Positions 27,056 through 37,861 of a stretch of DNA of 64,000 nt are shown here, in pieces (the first letter of the stretch is position 1; every line of letters begins with the position of its first letter). The notes beneath the pieces are model-generated. The model was not told the origin of the DNA, did not search any database, and saw only the letters and a program-made list of their open reading frames with translations. Position numbers and translations under genes: made by a program. The DNA is from Pseudomonas sp. ACM7 (lineage in GTDB: Bacteria > Pseudomonadota > Gammaproteobacteria > Pseudomonadales > Pseudomonadaceae): NCBI RefSeq assembly GCF_004136015.1, contig NZ_CP024866.1, positions 1,747,120-1,811,119 of the forward strand, written 5' to 3'.

Positions 27056-28459
27056 TCACTTCCACAGCTGGGCGGCAAACACTACGAGAATGCCGATGGG
27101 CGCCACATAGCGCATCAAGAACAAGGACAGGGCGAACATCGCAGGGTTGCGGATCGACAACTCGTCGCGTACCGCTTCACGCCCCATCACCCATCCTGCA
27201 AACACCACGAAACACAAACCACCGAGTGGCAACATGATCCGCGAGGTGAAGAAATCGATCACACCAAAGAAGTCCAGGCCACCGGCCGCACCCCATTGAT
27301 AGAGGTGGAACATCCCGCCTTCGTTCACGAAAAATTTGGCTTCCTTCCAGATATTGAAGGAAAACACCGTGCCCAGACCGACGAACCAGCAGATGAATGC
27401 CAGCCAGAAGGTGACCCAGGCGCGGCTGACTTTCGTGCGCTCAACCAGGTAAGCCACCATCGGCTCAAGCAGGGAAATTGCGGAACTCCAGGCTGCAATC
27501 GCTACCAGCACGAAGAACACTACGCCCATCAACTGGCCGAACGCTACGTTACCAAAGGCAAAGGGCAAGCTGACGAACATCAGGCCAGGGCCTTCGCTTG
27601 GGTTCAGGCCCGCGGCAAACACGATCGGAAACAATGCCAGACCAGCCACCAGGGAAACGAAGGTATCGAGCAGTGCCACGCCGACGATGGTGCCGGAAAT
27701 CGATGAGTTCTTCGGCATGTAGGCGCCGTAAATCATGATCGAGCCGACGCCCACGCTCAGGGAAAAAAACGCGTGCCCCATGGCAGGTAGCAAACCGTCG
27801 AGTACTTTTTCCGGGTGGAAGTCGAACATGAAATGCACGCCTTCCATGAAATGGCCGGTGGTCATGCTGTAGCCCAGCAGAACAATCACCATCACGAACA
27901 GTAGCGGCATCATGATCCGCAGGCTGCGTTCCAGGCCGGCGACCACCCCTTTGGCAATCACCACCGCCGACAGCAGCATAAATATTGTGTGCCAAAGTGT
28001 CAGGCGCCATGGATCGGCGATCACATTGCCAAAGTAGGCGCCGACCTGGTCAGCCGTCACCCCCTGGAAGTCGCCACGGCCCATGTCGATGATGTAATCC
28101 AGCGACCAGCCGCCGACCACACTATAGAAAGACAGGATCAGCAACGCCGTGATCATCCCGGCAAATGCGCCCCAGGACCACTTCGTCGAATGCCCGGCTT
28201 CCAGCGCCAATACCTTCAGGGCGTTGGCCGGGCTCTGCCGTGCACGGCGACCGATCAGGGTTTCGGCCAGCATGACCGGCACACCGATCAGCGCGATACA
28301 GGCCAGGAACATCAGCACGAAGGCGCCGCCGCCGTAGACGCCGACCATGTACGGGAATTTCCAGATACTACCCAGGCCCACGGCCGAACCGGTCGCGGCG
28401 AGTATGAAGACCCAGCGGCTAGCCCAACTGCCGTGGACAGAAACCTTGTCTGTCGACAT
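27056..28459 (-). CDS. Sodium-dependent transporter of the NSS (SNF) family
   Basis: NSS transporters couple Na+ entry to uptake of amino acids or similar solutes. The 467-residue protein has the TM1 signature [20 protein letters not shown] with the unwound GSAVGLG sodium/substrate site, followed by [15 protein letters not shown]. About 11-12 hydrophobic helices are visible. The ATG at 28459 is used because upstream codons are not family-like. The substrate is not predictable. It is divergent from smpB and leads the ratA-rnfH operon. Confidence 0.93.
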   Translation of the reverse strand: MSTDKVSVHGSWASRWVFILAATGSAVGLGSIWKFPYMVGVYGGGAFVLMFLACIALIGVPVMLAETLIGRRARQSPANALKVLALEAGHSTKWSWGAFAGMITALLILSFYSVVGGWSLDYIIDMGRGDFQGVTADQVGAYFGNVIADPWRLTLWHTIFMLLSAVVIAKGVVAGLERSLRIMMPLLFVMVIVLLGYSMTTGHFMEGVHFMFDFHPEKVLDGLLPAMGHAFFSLSVGVGSIMIYGAYMPKNSSISGTIVGVALLDTFVSLVAGLALFPIVFAAGLNPSEGPGLMFVSLPFAFGNVAFGQLMGVVFFVLVAIAAWSSAISLLEPMVAYLVERTKVSRAWVTFWLAFICWFVGLGTVFSFNIWKEAKFFVNEGGMFHLYQWGAAGGLDFFGVIDFFTSRIMLPLGGLCFVVFAGWVMGREAVRDELSIRNPAMFALSLFLMRYVAPIGILVVFAAQLWK

Positions 28460-28577
28460 CGTTATCACGCCCAAGCGTTCAAAAAAGAGGCCGCATTGTC
28501 CGGGATTCAATCAACCTGCTCAAGCACGTAGCGATACCGTAGCCGACTCGCGTGCAACTCCCTATAATGCCGCCCCT

Positions 28578-29060
28578 ATGGCTAAACAGAAGAAACACCC
28601 AACAGGGACCATCGCGCAAAACAAAAAGGCGCGACACGATTACTTCATCGAGCACAAGTTCGAGGCTGGTCTGGTCCTGGCCGGCTGGGAAGTAAAAAGT
28701 CTGCGGGCAAGCAAGCTGCAACTGGTCGACAGTTACGTGCTGCTCAAGGATGGCGAAGCCTGGCTGCTCGGCAGCCACATTACGCCGCTGATGACCGCCA
28801 GCACCCACGTCATCGCTGATCCGACCCGCACCCGAAAATTGCTGCTCAACCGACGCGAGCTGGAAAAGCTGGCCACTGCCGTACAGCAAAAAGGTTACGC
28901 CTGCGTGTGCCTGTCCTGGTACTGGAGCAAGCACATGGTCAAGTGCGAGATCGCTCTGGGCAAGGGCAAGAAGGAATACGACAAGCGTGATACCGAACGC
29001 GAACGCGACGCCGGCCGCGAGTTGCAGCGTGCGGTGCGCAACAAGGGCAAGGAAGACTAA
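28578..29060 (+). CDS. smpB: SsrA-binding protein SmpB
   Basis: SmpB binds tmRNA and takes it to stalled ribosomes. The 160-residue protein begins [22 protein letters not shown]. It has the oligonucleotide-binding barrel ([28 protein letters not shown]) and a basic C-terminal tail that acts as the decoding probe. The partner RNA gene ssrA is about 10 kb downstream in this window and hosts the genomic island. Confidence 0.97.
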   Translation: MAKQKKHPTGTIAQNKKARHDYFIEHKFEAGLVLAGWEVKSLRASKLQLVDSYVLLKDGEAWLLGSHITPLMTASTHVIADPTRTRKLLLNRRELEKLATAVQQKGYACVCLSWYWSKHMVKCEIALGKGKKEYDKRDTERERDAGRELQRAVRNKGKED

Positions 29061-29090
29061 TCTTTCGGCCTGAGTGTTGTGGCGCTAGCG

Positions 29091-29165
29091 AAAAGATCGC
29101 AGCCTGCGGCAGCTCCTACATAGATCGCGTATCCATGTAGGAGCTGCCGCAGGCTGCGATCTTTT
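29091..29165. repeat. REP doublet (REPIN) with 31-bp perfect arms
   Basis: The 31-base arms at 29091-29121 and 29135-29165 are exact reverse complements around a 13-base loop and contain the core GCAGCCTGCGGCAGCTCCTA. This is the well-known fluorescent Pseudomonas REP pair. It lies between convergent smpB and the lactate regulator and could stop transcription from both sides. Confidence 0.9.
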
Positions 29166-29176
29166 GCTTTAAATAA

Positions 29177-29944
29177 TCACATCCCCTTGCGCCGCTCCGC
29201 CCGAGCCATGCGCTGCACTTCCTGACGCACTTCTTCCAGCACTTCCTGCACATACAAGATATGTCGGCTGGAGACTTCCCGCGCCTGCTCTGCCCTTCCT
29301 TCAATAATCGCCAGGTACAACTCCCGGTGCTGTGTGATCAGCATGTCGCGGGTTTCCGTACGCTGCTTGTACATACCGCCGATGTTGGTCACCACGTTAC
29401 GCTTGAGCAGATCGAACAACCCACGAATGGTGTGCAGCAACACCGCGTTATGACTGGCTTCAGCAATTGCCAGGTGGAATTTCGCATCCGCCGCCCCCTC
29501 TTCCGCCCGACTTACCTCGTCGTGACGCGTATAGCAGTCCTGCAATTCATTGAAGGCCGCAGTCAATCGCTCGCGATCAACATCCGTAGCACGCATGGCT
29601 GCGTAATAGGCGCAGGAGGCTTCCAGGGTGTGACGAAATTCCAGCAGATCGCGCTGCGCTTCAGGGTTGCTTTCCAGCAGATGCAGCAGCGGATCGCTGA
29701 AGGTTGACCCCAGCGACTCCACCACATAATTGCCACCACCCTGGCGACTGACCAGCAAGCCCTTGGCCGCCAGTTTCTGAATCGCTTCGCGCAACGAAGG
29801 GCGTGACACGCCGAACTGCTCGGCCAACGCACGTTCGGCCGGCAAGCGCTCACCCGCCTTCAGCGTGCCCTCGAGAATCATCCCCTCGAGCTGCTCGACA
29901 ATATCGTCAGACAAACGGCGCTGACGAATCTGATCAAACCCCAT
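29177..29944 (-). CDS. lldR: GntR/FadR-family lactate regulator (LldR-like)
   Basis: This 255-residue regulator has an N-terminal winged helix (ERLPAERALAEQFGVSRPSLREAIQKL, key RPSLREA near residue 49) and an all-helical FCD ligand domain. The FCD has the metal-binding Asp/His set seen in LldR and GlcC relatives (AKFHLAIAEASHN, TQHRELYLAI). It is divergent from the lactate permease, and the intergenic region has a perfect FadR-subfamily palindrome. Lactate as the effector is inferred from context; glycolate control by a GlcC-type protein is less likely. Confidence 0.88.
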   Translation of the reverse strand: MGFDQIRQRRLSDDIVEQLEGMILEGTLKAGERLPAERALAEQFGVSRPSLREAIQKLAAKGLLVSRQGGGNYVVESLGSTFSDPLLHLLESNPEAQRDLLEFRHTLEASCAYYAAMRATDVDRERLTAAFNELQDCYTRHDEVSRAEEGAADAKFHLAIAEASHNAVLLHTIRGLFDLLKRNVVTNIGGMYKQRTETRDMLITQHRELYLAIIEGRAEQAREVSSRHILYVQEVLEEVRQEVQRMARAERRKGM

Positions 29945-30136
29945 AACTCATTTCTCCACGATCCCGACGGCTCGCCGGGGTCTCTATTCTGGCCTATCAG
30001 GGCTGTGTCAGCACCTGCCAGACGGCATTTGGTCGAGCGGACCAGATGACTTCTGCACCGCGTTTCGACAAAAGTTTTAGGGCGGCAAATTGACACGCCG
30101 CCTACAAGGCTTTTACCCTAGCCAACAGCGATTGTA

Positions 30137-30153
30137 AATTGGTATTACCAATT
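30137..30153. promoter_or_regulatory. LldR/PdhR-type operator
   Basis: AATTGGTATTACCAATT is a perfect 17-bp palindrome of the AATTGGTnnnACCAATT type bound by PdhR and LldR proteins. It sits 53 bases before the lldP start and about 190 bases from the regulator start, so it probably controls lldP-lutABC and perhaps the regulator itself. Confidence 0.88.
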
Positions 30154-30205
30154 ATCCAAGAACGCTGACCAGTGCCTGACCAACAACAATTAGGGGCCAC
30201 CCCAT

Positions 30206-31900
30206 ATGCAAACCTGGCAACAGCTCTATTCTCCGCTCGGCAGTCTCGGCGTATCCGCGCTCGCGGCCGTTATCCCCATTGTGTTTTTCTTCCTGGCATT
30301 GGCCGTGTTCCGACTCAAAGGACACGTGGCCGGCAGCATCACGCTGGCCTTGTCCATTGCCGTGGCGATCTTCGCCTTCCAGATGCCCGTCGACATGGCC
30401 TTCGCCGCCGCCGGCTATGGTTTCGCCTACGGTCTATGGCCGATTGCCTGGATCATCGTGGCGGCGGTATTCCTCTACAAACTGACGGTAAAGAGTGGTC
30501 AGTTCGAAGTGATCCGCAGCTCGGTTCTGTCGATTACCGACGACCAGCGCCTGCAGGTGCTGCTGATCGGCTTCTGCTTTGGTGCCTTCCTGGAAGGTGC
30601 CGCCGGTTTCGGTGCGCCGGTCGCGATTACTGCCGCCCTGCTTGTAGGACTGGGCTTTAACCCGCTGTACGCCGCTGGCCTGTGCCTGATCGCCAACACC
30701 GCGCCGGTTGCCTTCGGCGCCTTGGGGATTCCGATCATCGTCGCCGGGCAAGTGACCGGTATCGACGCGTTCAAGATCGGCGCCATGACGGGCCGCCAAC
30801 TGCCGCTGCTGTCGCTGTTCGTGCCGTTCTGGCTGGTGTTCATGATGGATGGCCTGCGCGGCGTTCGCGAAACCTGGCCGGCAGCACTGGTGGCCGGTTT
30901 GAGCTTTGCCGTCACCCAATACTTCACGTCGAACTTCATCGGCCCGGAACTGCCGGACATCACCTCGGCCCTGGCCAGCCTGATTTCCCTGACGCTGTTC
31001 CTGAAAGTCTGGCAGCCAAAGCGTGCCGCAGGCCAACACATCGTCGGTGCCGTCTCGGCTTCCGTGGTGAGCGCCAGCGCCGGCGGTTTCGGTCAGCCGC
31101 GCAGCACCGTGGCTTCGCCCTACAGCCTCGGTGAAATTCTCAAAGCCTGGTCACCGTTCCTGATCCTCACCGTGCTGGTCACCATCTGGACCCTGAAACC
31201 GTTCAAGGCAATGTTTGCCGCTGGCGGTTCGATGTACAGCTGGGTGTTCAACTTCGCGATCCCGCACCTGGACCAAATGGTGATCAAGGTCGCACCGATC
31301 GTGGCCGCCCCGACCGCCATTCCAGCGGTGTTCAAACTCGACCCGATTTCCGCGACCGGCACGGCGATATTCTTCTCCGCGCTGATCTCGATGCTGGTAC
31401 TGAGGATCAATGTCAAAATTGGTCTGACCACTTTGAAAGAGACCTTCTACGAGCTGCGCTGGCCGATTCTGTCCATCGGCATGGTGCTCGCCTTTGCCTT
31501 CGTCACTAACTACTCAGGCATGTCCTCGACCATGGCGCTGGTTCTGGCAGGCACCGGTGCAGCATTCCCGTTCTTCTCGCCGCTCCTCGGCTGGCTGGGT
31601 GTGTTCCTGACCGGTTCCGATACCTCGTCCAACGCACTGTTCAGTTCGCTGCAAGCGACCACTGCGCACCAGATCGGTGTGAACGACGTGTTGCTGGTTG
31701 CGGCGAACACCAGCGGCGGCGTGACCGGCAAGATGATCTCGCCACAATCGATCGCCGTCGCCTGCGCCGCGACCGGTCTGGTGGGCAAGGAATCGGATCT
31801 GTTCCGTTTTACCCTCAAGCACAGCCTGTTCTTTGCAACGATCGTCGGCCTGATCACGCTGGCTCAGGCCTACTGGTTCACCGGCATGCTGGTGCACTAA
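30206..31900 (+). CDS. lldP: L-lactate permease (LctP family)
   Basis: LldP imports lactate, and often glycolate, with protons. The 564-residue protein has 12-14 hydrophobic helices and the family segments [20 protein letters not shown] (near residue 130), [19 protein letters not shown] (near 155) and [14 protein letters not shown] (near 470). It is the first gene of the catabolic unit; lutA starts 151 bases later after a hairpin without a T-run. The start ATG is preceded by AGGGG. Confidence 0.96.
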   Translation: MQTWQQLYSPLGSLGVSALAAVIPIVFFFLALAVFRLKGHVAGSITLALSIAVAIFAFQMPVDMAFAAAGYGFAYGLWPIAWIIVAAVFLYKLTVKSGQFEVIRSSVLSITDDQRLQVLLIGFCFGAFLEGAAGFGAPVAITAALLVGLGFNPLYAAGLCLIANTAPVAFGALGIPIIVAGQVTGIDAFKIGAMTGRQLPLLSLFVPFWLVFMMDGLRGVRETWPAALVAGLSFAVTQYFTSNFIGPELPDITSALASLISLTLFLKVWQPKRAAGQHIVGAVSASVVSASAGGFGQPRSTVASPYSLGEILKAWSPFLILTVLVTIWTLKPFKAMFAAGGSMYSWVFNFAIPHLDQMVIKVAPIVAAPTAIPAVFKLDPISATGTAIFFSALISMLVLRINVKIGLTTLKETFYELRWPILSIGMVLAFAFVTNYSGMSSTMALVLAGTGAAFPFFSPLLGWLGVFLTGSDTSSNALFSSLQATTAHQIGVNDVLLVAANTSGGVTGKMISPQSIAVACAATGLVGKESDLFRFTLKHSLFFATIVGLITLAQAYWFTGMLVH

Positions 31901-31926
31901 GTACTACACAATAAAAAGCAAAAACC

Positions 31927-31951
31927 GACGCCGGACCACGATTCCGGCGTC
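31927..31951 (+). terminator. Hairpin between lldP and lutA
   Basis: GACGCCGG and CCGGCGTC pair perfectly around a nine-base loop. No T-run follows, so it more likely stabilises or processes the operon message than terminates it. Confidence 0.45.
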
Positions 31952-32051
31952 AGCTATTCACAACCCGGTCTGTAAGGCTGCTGAAAGCTTGCCTCTCTAT
32001 ATTCAGCAGCCACCACAGACGGATAACCGGGACCACCCGGAGACACGCCTG

Positions 32052-32876
32052 ATGAGCGAGCTTTTTTACAACGCTGTTCCAAATGCGACCCGCGTCGCCC
32101 CGCCACTGCCCGAGCCTCGGCAATACCCCAGCGAGAAACCGTCACGGGTCTATCTGTTCGGAACCTGCGTGGTGGATTTGTTCTACCCTGAAGCCGGGAT
32201 GGACGCGATTCACTTGCTGGAACGCGAAGGCATTCGTGTCGAGTATCCGCAGGGGCAAAGCTGCTGCGGGCAACCGGCCTACACCTCGGGTTACACCGAG
32301 CAGGCGAGGACCGTGGCACGCTCGCAACTGGCGCTGTTTGCCGGGGACTATCCGGTGGTGGTGCCTTCGGGATCGTGTGCCGGGATGTTGCGCGAACACT
32401 ACGCCGACTTGTTCAAGGACGAGCCGGACACGCTGAAACAGGTTCAGGCGCTGGCGGCCCGGACTTATGAACTGGCCGAGTTTCTGTTGTTTGTCTGCAA
32501 GGTGCAGCTCAAGGACAGTGGCGAGCCAGTCAAAGTAGCGCTGCACACGTCGTGCTCGGCACGCCGTGAGATGAACACCCACTTGCATGGCCGCGAGTTG
32601 TTGGCGCAGCTCCGTAACGTGGAGCGAGTCGACCACAGTCATGAAAGTGAATGCTGTGGCTTCGGTGGGACTTTCAGCGTCCGTATGCCAGACATTTCCG
32701 GCGCGATGGTGGCTGACAAGACCCGCTCGTTGAAGGAATCTGGCGCGCACAAGGTACTGAGTGCCGACTGCGGTTGCCTGATGAACATCAACGGCTCGCT
32801 GGAGAAACAGAAGGAAGCATTGCGCGGCCAACATCTGGCCAGCTTCCTTTGGCAGCGAACGGGAGGTGTTCTATGA
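32052..32876 (+). CDS. lutA: Lactate utilization protein LutA (YkgE type)
   Basis: LutA is the cysteine-rich (CCG domain) part of the LutABC L-lactate oxidation complex. The 274-residue protein has two CCG motifs, QSCCGQPAY near residue 73 and SECCGFGG near residue 200, which bind a [4Fe-4S]-type centre in relatives. The ATG at 32052 is chosen over upstream codons because it gives MSELFYNA and conserved sequence follows directly. Its TGA overlaps the lutB ATG by four bases. Confidence 0.94.
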   Translation: MSELFYNAVPNATRVAPPLPEPRQYPSEKPSRVYLFGTCVVDLFYPEAGMDAIHLLEREGIRVEYPQGQSCCGQPAYTSGYTEQARTVARSQLALFAGDYPVVVPSGSCAGMLREHYADLFKDEPDTLKQVQALAARTYELAEFLLFVCKVQLKDSGEPVKVALHTSCSARREMNTHLHGRELLAQLRNVERVDHSHESECCGFGGTFSVRMPDISGAMVADKTRSLKESGAHKVLSADCGCLMNINGSLEKQKEALRGQHLASFLWQRTGGVL

Positions 32877-34327
32877 ACGCTTCCGCGATTATTCCTACGG
32901 TTGCCGTAGAAGAAGATTTCCGCACCCGTGCTCACAAGGCGTTGGGTGACAAGCAACTGCGAAATAACTTTCGCACGGCGATGGATTCGCTAATGACAAA
33001 ACGGGCAGCGTCTTTCAGCGATGCCCACGAAAGAGAACATTTGCGAGTGCTGGGCAATGCTGTCCGCGCCCGTGCTTTATCCAAGTTGCCCGACCTGCTC
33101 GAACAGCTTGAACAGAACCTGACCCGCAACGGTGTGACAGTGCACTGGGCGGAAACGGTGGATGAGGCCAATGGCATCGTCCTCTCGATCATCCGCGCTC
33201 ACGAGGGGCGGCAAGTGATCAAGGGCAAATCGATGGTCAGCGAAGAGATGGAGATGAATCACTTCCTCGCTGAACAGGGCATTGAATGCCTGGAATCGGA
33301 CATGGGCGAGTACATCGTCCAGCTCGACCACGAGAAGCCTTCACACATTATTATGCCGGCGATCCACAAGAATGCCGGTCAGGTCGCGTCCTTGTTCCAC
33401 GACAAACTTGGCGTGGAATACACCAAGGACGTTGACCAACTCATTCAGATCGGTCGCAAGGTCTTGCGGCAGAAATTCTTCGAAGCGGACATCGGCGTCT
33501 CCGGCGTCAACTTCGCAGTGGCCGAAACCGGCACCTTGCTGCTGGTGGAAAACGAAGGCAACGGGCGCATGACCACTACCGTGCCGCCGGTGCACATCGC
33601 CGTCACAGGCATCGAAAAAGTCGTGGAAAACCTGCGCGATGTGGTGCCGTTGCTGTCACTGCTGACCCGTTCAGCCCTCGGCCAGCCGATCACCACCTAC
33701 GTCAACATGATCTCCGGCCCGCGCAAGGAGCATGAACTCGACGGCCCTCAGGAAGTGCACCTGGTATTGCTCGACAACGGTCGCAGCCAGGCCTTCGCCG
33801 ACAGCGAATTGCGCCAGACCCTGAACTGCATCCGCTGCGGCGCCTGTATGAATCATTGCCCGGTCTACACCCGAATCGGCGGCCACGCCTATGGGGAGGT
33901 TTACCCTGGGCCTATCGGAAAAATCATCACCCCGCACATGGTCGGCCTGGCGAAAGTCCCGGACCACCCGAGTGCCTCGTCGCTGTGTGGCGCCTGCGGT
34001 GAAGTCTGTCCCGTAAAAATTCCGATTCCGGCGCTGCTGCGTCGCCTACGGGAAGAGAACGTCAAAGCCCCGGACAGCCCTCATCAAGTGATGCGCGGCC
34101 AGGGCAGCAAGTACTCGCGTAAAGAACGGGTTATCTGGAATGCCTGGGCGAAGCTCAACAGCTCACCTACGCTTTATCGACTGTTCGGCTTCTTCGCCAC
34201 TCGCTTGCGCACGCTGGCACCGAGTAATGTCGGCCCCTGGACGCAAAACCACAGCGCACCGAAACCCGCTGCCCGCTCACTGCATGACATGGCCCACGAG
34301 CATCTGGCCAAACAGGGAGATCGCTGA
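32873..34327 (+). CDS. lutB: Lactate utilization iron-sulfur protein LutB (YkgF type)
   Basis: LutB is the electron-transfer part of LutABC. The 484-residue protein begins MNASAIIPTVAVEEDF and has an LUD domain (about 70-300, with GVSGVNFAVAETGTLLLVENEGN). Two [4Fe-4S] clusters follow, CIRCGACMNHCPVY near 320 and CGACGEVCPVKIPIP near 370. A helical C-terminal extension completes it. It overlaps lutA by four bases and lutC by one base, so the three are translationally coupled. Confidence 0.95.
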   Translation: MNASAIIPTVAVEEDFRTRAHKALGDKQLRNNFRTAMDSLMTKRAASFSDAHEREHLRVLGNAVRARALSKLPDLLEQLEQNLTRNGVTVHWAETVDEANGIVLSIIRAHEGRQVIKGKSMVSEEMEMNHFLAEQGIECLESDMGEYIVQLDHEKPSHIIMPAIHKNAGQVASLFHDKLGVEYTKDVDQLIQIGRKVLRQKFFEADIGVSGVNFAVAETGTLLLVENEGNGRMTTTVPPVHIAVTGIEKVVENLRDVVPLLSLLTRSALGQPITTYVNMISGPRKEHELDGPQEVHLVLLDNGRSQAFADSELRQTLNCIRCGACMNHCPVYTRIGGHAYGEVYPGPIGKIITPHMVGLAKVPDHPSASSLCGACGEVCPVKIPIPALLRRLREENVKAPDSPHQVMRGQGSKYSRKERVIWNAWAKLNSSPTLYRLFGFFATRLRTLAPSNVGPWTQNHSAPKPAARSLHDMAHEHLAKQGDR

Positions 34328-34998
34328 TGAGCGCCAAGCAAAATATCCTCGCCAAATTGCGTAAAAGTCTGACGGGCACCACGCCGGTGCCTGACGAATT
34401 TGACGTCGAACTGGTGACAGCGCCCTACACGTACACCGCCGAGCAACGCATCCCGCAGCTGCGCAAGCTGATGGAAGCGGTGCACACCGAAATCCATCTG
34501 ACGTCCGGCGAAGGTTGGCCTTCGTTGCTCGCTCAGTTATTGCGGGACCGTCAGTTGCCGAGTTTGTTGATTGCACCGACTACACCTCACGGGCAACGCG
34601 TCACTCAGCACTGGGCGAAAAATCCTGATCTGCCAACGCTCAAAGCCTACGACCGTCCGGTTGAAGAATGGAAAGCCGAATTGTTCAACGACACGCCGGC
34701 CAGCCTGACTGGCACCCTCGGTGCAATCGCCGCGACAGGTAGTCTGATTCTCTGGCCAACGCAGGAAGAACCGCGCTTGATGAGCCTGGTGCCGCCGGTG
34801 CATTACGCCCTGCTCAAGGCCAGTGAAATCCGCGACAACTTCTATCAAGTGCAGCAGGAATTCGAGTGGGCCCAAGGCATGCCGACCAACGCCCTGCTGG
34901 TGTCCGGCCCGTCGAAAACCGCTGACATCGAGCAGGTCCTGGCTTACGGCGCTCACGGTCCGAAAGACCTCGTGGTCATGATCCTGGAGGACCAATGA
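34327..34998 (+). CDS. lutC: Lactate utilization protein LutC (YkgG type, LUD domain)
   Basis: LutC is the third part of the LutABC system. The 223-residue protein begins MSAKQNILAKLRKSL and contains an LUD domain with SLTGTLGAIAATGSLIL near residue 123. The end, GPSKTADIEQVLAYGAHGPKDLVVMI, carries the SKTADIE and HGPK segments common to the family. Its start shares one base with the lutB stop. Confidence 0.95.
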   Translation: MSAKQNILAKLRKSLTGTTPVPDEFDVELVTAPYTYTAEQRIPQLRKLMEAVHTEIHLTSGEGWPSLLAQLLRDRQLPSLLIAPTTPHGQRVTQHWAKNPDLPTLKAYDRPVEEWKAELFNDTPASLTGTLGAIAATGSLILWPTQEEPRLMSLVPPVHYALLKASEIRDNFYQVQQEFEWAQGMPTNALLVSGPSKTADIEQVLAYGAHGPKDLVVMILEDQ

Positions 34999-37814
34999 AT
35001 CTACCCGCGGCTTTCCTGCGAGATGCGCAGCAACTGATTCCCCAGGAGCGACGTTTCGACGACCCGCTGTCGACCTTGGCCTTCGGCACCGACGCCAGTT
35101 TCTACCGGTTGATTCCGAAACTGGTGATTCGTGTCGAGTCGGAAGATGAAGTAGTCGCGCTGCTGAAACTTGCGCAACGGGATCTAGTCCCGGTAACCTT
35201 CCGCGCCGCCGGCACCAGCCTGTCCGGCCAGGCCATCAGTGACTCGGTGTTGATCGTCCTGGGGGATAACTGGAACGGTCGCGAGATCCGCGGCCAAGGC
35301 ACGCAAATCCGTCTGCAACCGGGCGTGATCGGCGCACAGGCCAACGCATGGCTGGCGCCGTTCGGACGCAAGATCGGCCCGGACCCGGCGTCGATCAATG
35401 CCTGTAAAATCGGCGGCATCGTCGCCAACAATGCCAGCGGCATGTGCTGCGGCACGGCGCAAAATACCTATCACACATTGGCCGGCATTCGCCTGGTGCT
35501 GGCCGACGGCAGCCGTCTCGATACCGAAGATGCGGCGAGTGTTGCGGCGTTTCGTGAGAGCCACGCTTCGCTGCTTGAACGCCTGGCAACGTTGGGCCGC
35601 GAAACCCGCGCCAATGCCGAGCTGGCGGCGAGAATTCGCCACAAATACCGTCTGAAAAATACCACTGGCCTGTCACTCAATGCGCTGGTGGATTTCGATG
35701 AGCCTGTGGATATCTTGAGCCACTTGCTGGTGGGCTCCGAAGGCACCCTCGGCTTCATCAGCGCGGTGACTTACGACACGGTGATCGACCACCCGAACAA
35801 GGCCTCGGCGCTGATCGTGTTTCCGGACGTGGAGACCTGCTGCAACGCCGTAACCGTGCTGAAAAGCCAACCGGTGTCGGCCGTCGAACTGCTGGACCGC
35901 CGCAGTCTGCGTTCAGTGCAGGACAAACCCGGCATGCCCGCTTTCGTACAACAGTTGTCGAACAATGCCTGTGCGCTGCTGATCGAATCCCGCGCCGCAT
36001 CGTCCACTTTGCTACAGGAACAACTGGCGCACATCATGGCGTCGTTGACTTCTTTCCCGGTGGAAAAACAAGTCGACTTCACCGAAGACCCGGTGGAAAA
36101 CGCCCGGCTCTGGGCAATCCGCAAAGACACCTTCCCCGCCGTCGGCGCCGTGCGCAAAACCGGCACCACGGTGATCATCGAAGACGTGACCTTCCCGGTG
36201 GAACAACTGGCCATCGGCGTAAACCGCTTGATCGAGCTGTTCGACAAACATCACTACGACGAAGCGATCCTTTTCGGACACGCGCTGGAAGGGAATCTGC
36301 ATTTCGTCTTCACCCAAGGCTTCAACAACCCGGAAGAAGTCGCACGCTACCAAGCGTTCATGGACGACGTGGCGCAGTTGGTGGCGGTGGAGTTCGGTGG
36401 TTCGCTGAAGGCCGAACACGGCACCGGCCGCAACATGGCGCCCTTTGTCGAACTGGAGTGGGGCAGCGATGCCTACCAGTTGATGTGGCAGCTTAAACGT
36501 CTGCTCGACCCCAACGGCATTCTCAACCCGGACGTGGTGCTCAGCGAGGATCCGCAGATCCACCTCAAGCACCTGAAGCCGTTGCCGGCCGCCGATGAGA
36601 TTGTGGATAAGTGCATCGAGTGCGGCTTCTGCGAACCGGTCTGCCCATCTAAAGGCCTTACCCTGAGCCCGCGCCAGCGCATCGTGATCTGGCGTGACAT
36701 TCAGGCGAAGAAACGCGCTGGCGTGGACACCACCGAACTCGGAGCCGCTTACGAATACCAAGGCATCGACACCTGCGCCGCCACGGGACTCTGTGCGCAG
36801 CGTTGCCCTGTAGGAATCAACACCGGCGAGCTGGTGAAAAAGCTCCGCAGCCGGAAGGCAACTCATACAAAAACCGCCAATTGGCTGGAAGGCAATTTCG
36901 CCACCGCGCTGCAAGGTGCACGTTTCACCCTGCACGTGGCCAACGGCGCACGGATGCTGCTGGGGGCGCCACGATTGGCAAAGCTTTCGGCAACGTTGAC
37001 GCGCCTATCCAAAGGTCAGGTCCCGCAATGGACCAACGCCATGCCGCAACCGGAAAAAGCCATTCGTTTCAGCCCGACAGTGTCGGACGAACGCCCTCGA
37101 GTGGTGTACTTCGCGGCCTGCGTGTCGCGGGCAATGGGCCCGGCGGCGGGTGATAAAGAGCAAATGTCGCTGTACGACAAAACCCGTGGGTTGTTGGAAA
37201 AAGCCGGTTACCAAGTGGTCTTCCCGGACAACCTGGACAACCTCTGCTGCGGGCAACCATTCGCCTCCAAGGGCTACGCCGAACAGGCCGAGCACAAACG
37301 CCAGGAACTGATCGGCGCCTTGCTGCACGCCAGTCGCGGCGGGCTCGACCCGATCTACTGCGACACCAGCCCCTGCACCTTGCGCCTGGCCCAGGACCTG
37401 GGCGATGTTCGACTGGACCTGTACGACCCGGTGCGTTTCATCCGTACGCACTTGATGGATCGCCTCGATTTCACGCCGCAGGAAGCGCCGATTGCGGTGC
37501 ACGTCACTTGCAGCACCCAGCACCTTGGCGAAAGTCAGACGCTGATTGATCTGGCGCGTAAATGCAGCAAAAACGTGGTCATTCCCGAAGGCATTCACTG
37601 CTGCGGGTTTGCGGGGGATAAGGGTTTTACTACGCCGGAACTGAATGCACATTCGTTGCGCACGCTCAAGGATGCGGTGCAGCAGTGCAGCGAGGGGATT
37701 TCGACCAGCCGCACGTGTGAGATCGGTCTGACGCAGCACGGCGGAATTGATTACCACGGGCTAGTCTATCTGGTGGATCGGGTAACGCAGGCGAGGGTCA
37801 TGCAAGAAAAATAG
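34995..37814 (+). CDS. Large FAD-binding/iron-sulfur D-2-hydroxyacid dehydrogenase (Dld/YdiJ type)
   Basis: This 939-residue fusion carries an N-terminal FAD-binding PCMH domain (about 38-200; PVTFRAAGTSLSGQA) and an FAD-oxidase C domain (about 260-510; HALEGNLHFVFTQGF). Two [4Fe-4S] motifs follow (CIECGFCEPVCPSKG near 537; CAATGLCAQRCPVG near 597), then two CCG motifs (NLCCGQPFASKG near 750; IHCCGFAGDKGF near 873). It overlaps lutC by four bases. With LutABC oxidising L-lactate, a D-lactate dehydrogenase feeding the quinone pool is the best inference; D-2-hydroxyglutarate is an alternative because YdiJ relatives use it. Confidence 0.9.
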   Translation: MNLPAAFLRDAQQLIPQERRFDDPLSTLAFGTDASFYRLIPKLVIRVESEDEVVALLKLAQRDLVPVTFRAAGTSLSGQAISDSVLIVLGDNWNGREIRGQGTQIRLQPGVIGAQANAWLAPFGRKIGPDPASINACKIGGIVANNASGMCCGTAQNTYHTLAGIRLVLADGSRLDTEDAASVAAFRESHASLLERLATLGRETRANAELAARIRHKYRLKNTTGLSLNALVDFDEPVDILSHLLVGSEGTLGFISAVTYDTVIDHPNKASALIVFPDVETCCNAVTVLKSQPVSAVELLDRRSLRSVQDKPGMPAFVQQLSNNACALLIESRAASSTLLQEQLAHIMASLTSFPVEKQVDFTEDPVENARLWAIRKDTFPAVGAVRKTGTTVIIEDVTFPVEQLAIGVNRLIELFDKHHYDEAILFGHALEGNLHFVFTQGFNNPEEVARYQAFMDDVAQLVAVEFGGSLKAEHGTGRNMAPFVELEWGSDAYQLMWQLKRLLDPNGILNPDVVLSEDPQIHLKHLKPLPAADEIVDKCIECGFCEPVCPSKGLTLSPRQRIVIWRDIQAKKRAGVDTTELGAAYEYQGIDTCAATGLCAQRCPVGINTGELVKKLRSRKATHTKTANWLEGNFATALQGARFTLHVANGARMLLGAPRLAKLSATLTRLSKGQVPQWTNAMPQPEKAIRFSPTVSDERPRVVYFAACVSRAMGPAAGDKEQMSLYDKTRGLLEKAGYQVVFPDNLDNLCCGQPFASKGYAEQAEHKRQELIGALLHASRGGLDPIYCDTSPCTLRLAQDLGDVRLDLYDPVRFIRTHLMDRLDFTPQEAPIAVHVTCSTQHLGESQTLIDLARKCSKNVVIPEGIHCCGFAGDKGFTTPELNAHSLRTLKDAVQQCSEGISTSRTCEIGLTQHGGIDYHGLVYLVDRVTQARVMQEK

Positions 37815-37861
37815 AACCCTGATGCGCTGCCATAGTCCACAGAATAAGCCCGGACGTTACC

